Below are positions 62,511 to 64,000 of a stretch of 64,000 nucleotides of DNA, one piece after another. How positions within the stretch are numbered: the first letter of the stretch is position 1; every line of letters starts with the position of its first letter. The notes beneath the pieces were generated by a model, which searched no databases, was not told the DNA's origin, and saw nothing but the letters and a program-made list of their open reading frames with translations. The stretch lies in NCBI GenBank assembly GCA_024278175.1, contig JAJRTS010000061.1, positions 1-64,000 of the forward strand, read 5' to 3'. This DNA is from Gemmatimonadales bacterium. Lineage in GTDB: Bacteria; Gemmatimonadota; Glassbacteria; GWA2-58-10. Position numbers and translations under genes: made by a program.

Positions 62511-63290
62511 ATGCAGAACGTATTCTCCATATTCTGGCGCGAATACAAGTCGTACTTCCTCAGCCCGATAGCCTATGTCGTGATCGGTGTGTTTCTCTTT
62601 CTGGTGGCAAACCGTTTCGTGTTCAAGTTCAACGAGTTTGTCCAGCTTACGTTCGAGGCCACCGGCGAGGCGGTGAACTATCAGCAGACAATCCCCAAGT
62701 TCAGTATTAACGATACGGTGATCCGCTACCTGTTCCAGCAGATGCGCAATATCAGCCTGTTCCTGTTGCCGATGATTACCATGAGGCTGTTTGCCGAGGA
62801 GCGCAAGACCGGCACCCTGGAGCTGCTGCTGACCTCGCCGCTGACTATCACTCAGTTGGTGCTCGGCAAGTTCCTCTCCGCTTTCGTGCTGTTCCTGACG
62901 ATGGTGTTGCCGACCGCGCTCTTTCAGTATTTCATCTTTCTCTACGGCAATCCCGACCTGGGGCCCGTGCTGACCAGTTATGCCGGGATCGTACTCTACG
63001 GGGCCGCGGTGATCAGTATCGGCACGCTGATCAGCTCGCTGACCGAGAACCAGATTATCGCCGGCGCGCTCACGTTCGGCGCGTTCCTGTTCCTCTGGAT
63101 TGTGGGCAGGGTCAGCGACGCCACTCTCAGCGCGTGGGGCGAGGTAGCCAAGTATATCTCGATCACCTCGCACTTCACCAATTTTTCGATGGGAATAATC
63201 GATTCGCGCGACGTTGTTTTCTACCTGTCGTTCTGTTTTATCGGGCTGTTCCTGACCCATCAGTCGATTACTTCGCTGCGGTGGAGGTGA
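62511..63290 (+). CDS. ABC-2 type permease (GldF-like)
   Basis: A 259-residue membrane protein with about six transmembrane helices. The segment MRLFAEERKTGTLELLLTSPLTITQLVLGKF is the hallmark of ABC-2 permeases of the NosY/GldF group. It begins one base after the ATPase stop with a CAGGTGAA site and pairs with that ATPase. The first helix is followed by a large periplasmic loop (about 35-85). Confidence 0.92.
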   Translation: MQNVFSIFWREYKSYFLSPIAYVVIGVFLFLVANRFVFKFNEFVQLTFEATGEAVNYQQTIPKFSINDTVIRYLFQQMRNISLFLLPMITMRLFAEERKTGTLELLLTSPLTITQLVLGKFLSAFVLFLTMVLPTALFQYFIFLYGNPDLGPVLTSYAGIVLYGAAVISIGTLISSLTENQIIAGALTFGAFLFLWIVGRVSDATLSAWGEVAKYISITSHFTNFSMGIIDSRDVVFYLSFCFIGLFLTHQSITSLRWR

Positions 63291-63299
63291 TCCGCGCTT

Positions 63300-64000
63300 A
63301 TGAAGCAGAAAATTAAAATAATGGGCTATGTCAGCCCGGTCGTGCTGTTTCTCGGGCTGGGAACGTACTATCTCAACGGCTTCTGGGGAACGCTTTCGGT
63401 TTCGCTGAGCGTGCTGGGCGTGCTGATGGGGCTGGTTTACGCCGTTATCTGTCACGATGATTTCAGGCGCGTTTTCAGCGCCCGCAGTTTCCGCAGCGGC
63501 ACCAACATGCTGCTGGTGATCTGCGTGGTGCTCAGCCTGCTGGTGGTGATCAACATGATCGGCTACCGTAATTTCTACTGGCAGGATGTGACCATTAAGA
63601 AAAAATACGAACTCAGTCCGCTGACAATGGCGATTATCGACCAGGTTAACGAAAAAAACGCCACGGTTAATGTGACCTCGTTCTTCTGGACCTATATCGA
63701 CCGCAACATGGGCAAACAGCAGAACCAGATCCTGATCCGCGACAACCGCCGGGTCGAGAGTAAACTGCGTGACCTGCTGGAGGTCTACGCCGATATCTGC
63801 CCCAATATCAATTTCCGTTTCCTCGATCCCAACCGTGAGCTGGTGCTGGCCCGCGAGTACAATATCCAGCTCTACCGGGGGAACGTTACGATTGTGGAGA
63901 GCGGCGGCAACACTCAGATGATCTCCGATGTGGACACCGAGGAAGAGGTGACCAACGCGCTGATCAAAGTGCTCAGTGACGAACGCCGGGTGGTCTATTT
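63300..64000 (+). CDS. GldG-like ABC auxiliary protein (3' end beyond window)
   Basis: The first 233 codons of an open frame that continues past the window. GGAGGTGA lies nine bases before the ATG. Two or three N-terminal helices (within about residues 10-90) are followed by a periplasmic domain (YELSPLTMAIIDQVNEKNATVNVTSFF, later a DPNRELVLAREYNIQ segment). This is the layout of GldG/DUF7088-type proteins that accompany GldF. It completes the gldA-gldF-gldG order. Confidence 0.82.
   Translation, partial: MKQKIKIMGYVSPVVLFLGLGTYYLNGFWGTLSVSLSVLGVLMGLVYAVICHDDFRRVFSARSFRSGTNMLLVICVVLSLLVVINMIGYRNFYWQDVTIKKKYELSPLTMAIIDQVNEKNATVNVTSFFWTYIDRNMGKQQNQILIRDNRRVESKLRDLLEVYADICPNINFRFLDPNRELVLAREYNIQLYRGNVTIVESGGNTQMISDVDTEEEVTNALIKVLSDERRVVY

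Overview
This is a high-GC, densely coded bacterial segment. Secretin, Tat-type signal peptides, lipoproteins, SPOR domains and pseudopilins all point to a Gram-negative (diderm) cell. Sulfatases, a GH109-like enzyme, a gldA/F/G-like ABC system, PyrR and large glycan clusters together resemble uncultured lineages around the FCB group. That placement is an inference from gene content, not a measurement.

Layout. Positions 1-1000 are mostly non-coding, with a possible transposase start at the left edge and the first of four copies of a ~226-229 bp repeat. Positions 1.0-8.9 kb hold an exported glycan-degradation group: two convergent Tat sulfatases, a GH109-like oxidoreductase-fold glycosidase, and two tandem secreted propeller-like proteins. 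Positions 9.0-14.3 kb (minus strand) hold a self-contained tRNA-Lys unit, then purA, a NIF3-like gene, serA and a DUF1015 gene. Positions 14.6-17.6 kb encode one long protein that joins a DUF1998 (MrfA/YprA-type) helicase to a YprB-like exonuclease. Next come an HD-domain protein and a surface-glycan region (19.5-31.6 kb): wecB, a deacetylase, a tightly overlapping seven-gene minus-strand operon (two glycosyltransferases, kinase-like protein, small protein, deacetylase, methyltransferase, flippase), and a GT-C/TPR membrane protein.

Positions 31.9-48.0 kb are dominated by an MSHA-like type IV pilus / type II secretion assembly locus. In order it encodes a stand-alone pseudopilin, (two glycosyltransferases on the opposite strand), the ATPase, the inner-membrane PilC protein, an unusual modular pseudopilin with calcium-binding and TIG-like domains, PilP-like, fused PilM-PilN, PilO-like, secretin, ExeA/MshM-like ATPase with SPOR repeats, and a TPR protein. 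Positions 48.4-51.8 kb carry uvrC, a metallo-beta-lactamase-fold hydrolase and xerD, with overlapping ends.

Positions 52-64 kb carry a small exported protein, a degenerate ABC-ATPase-like protein, a TPR protein, and a pyrR-pyrB-pyrC operon behind an apparent attenuator. These are followed by a 48-residue membrane protein, a HEAT-like lipoprotein, a MoxR-DUF58 pair, and the start of a gldA-gldF-gldG-like ABC exporter that runs off the right edge.

The observations I rate highest are the helicase-exonuclease fusion, the modular pseudopilin, the four-copy palindromic repeat family, the pyr leader, and the degenerate ABC ATPase.
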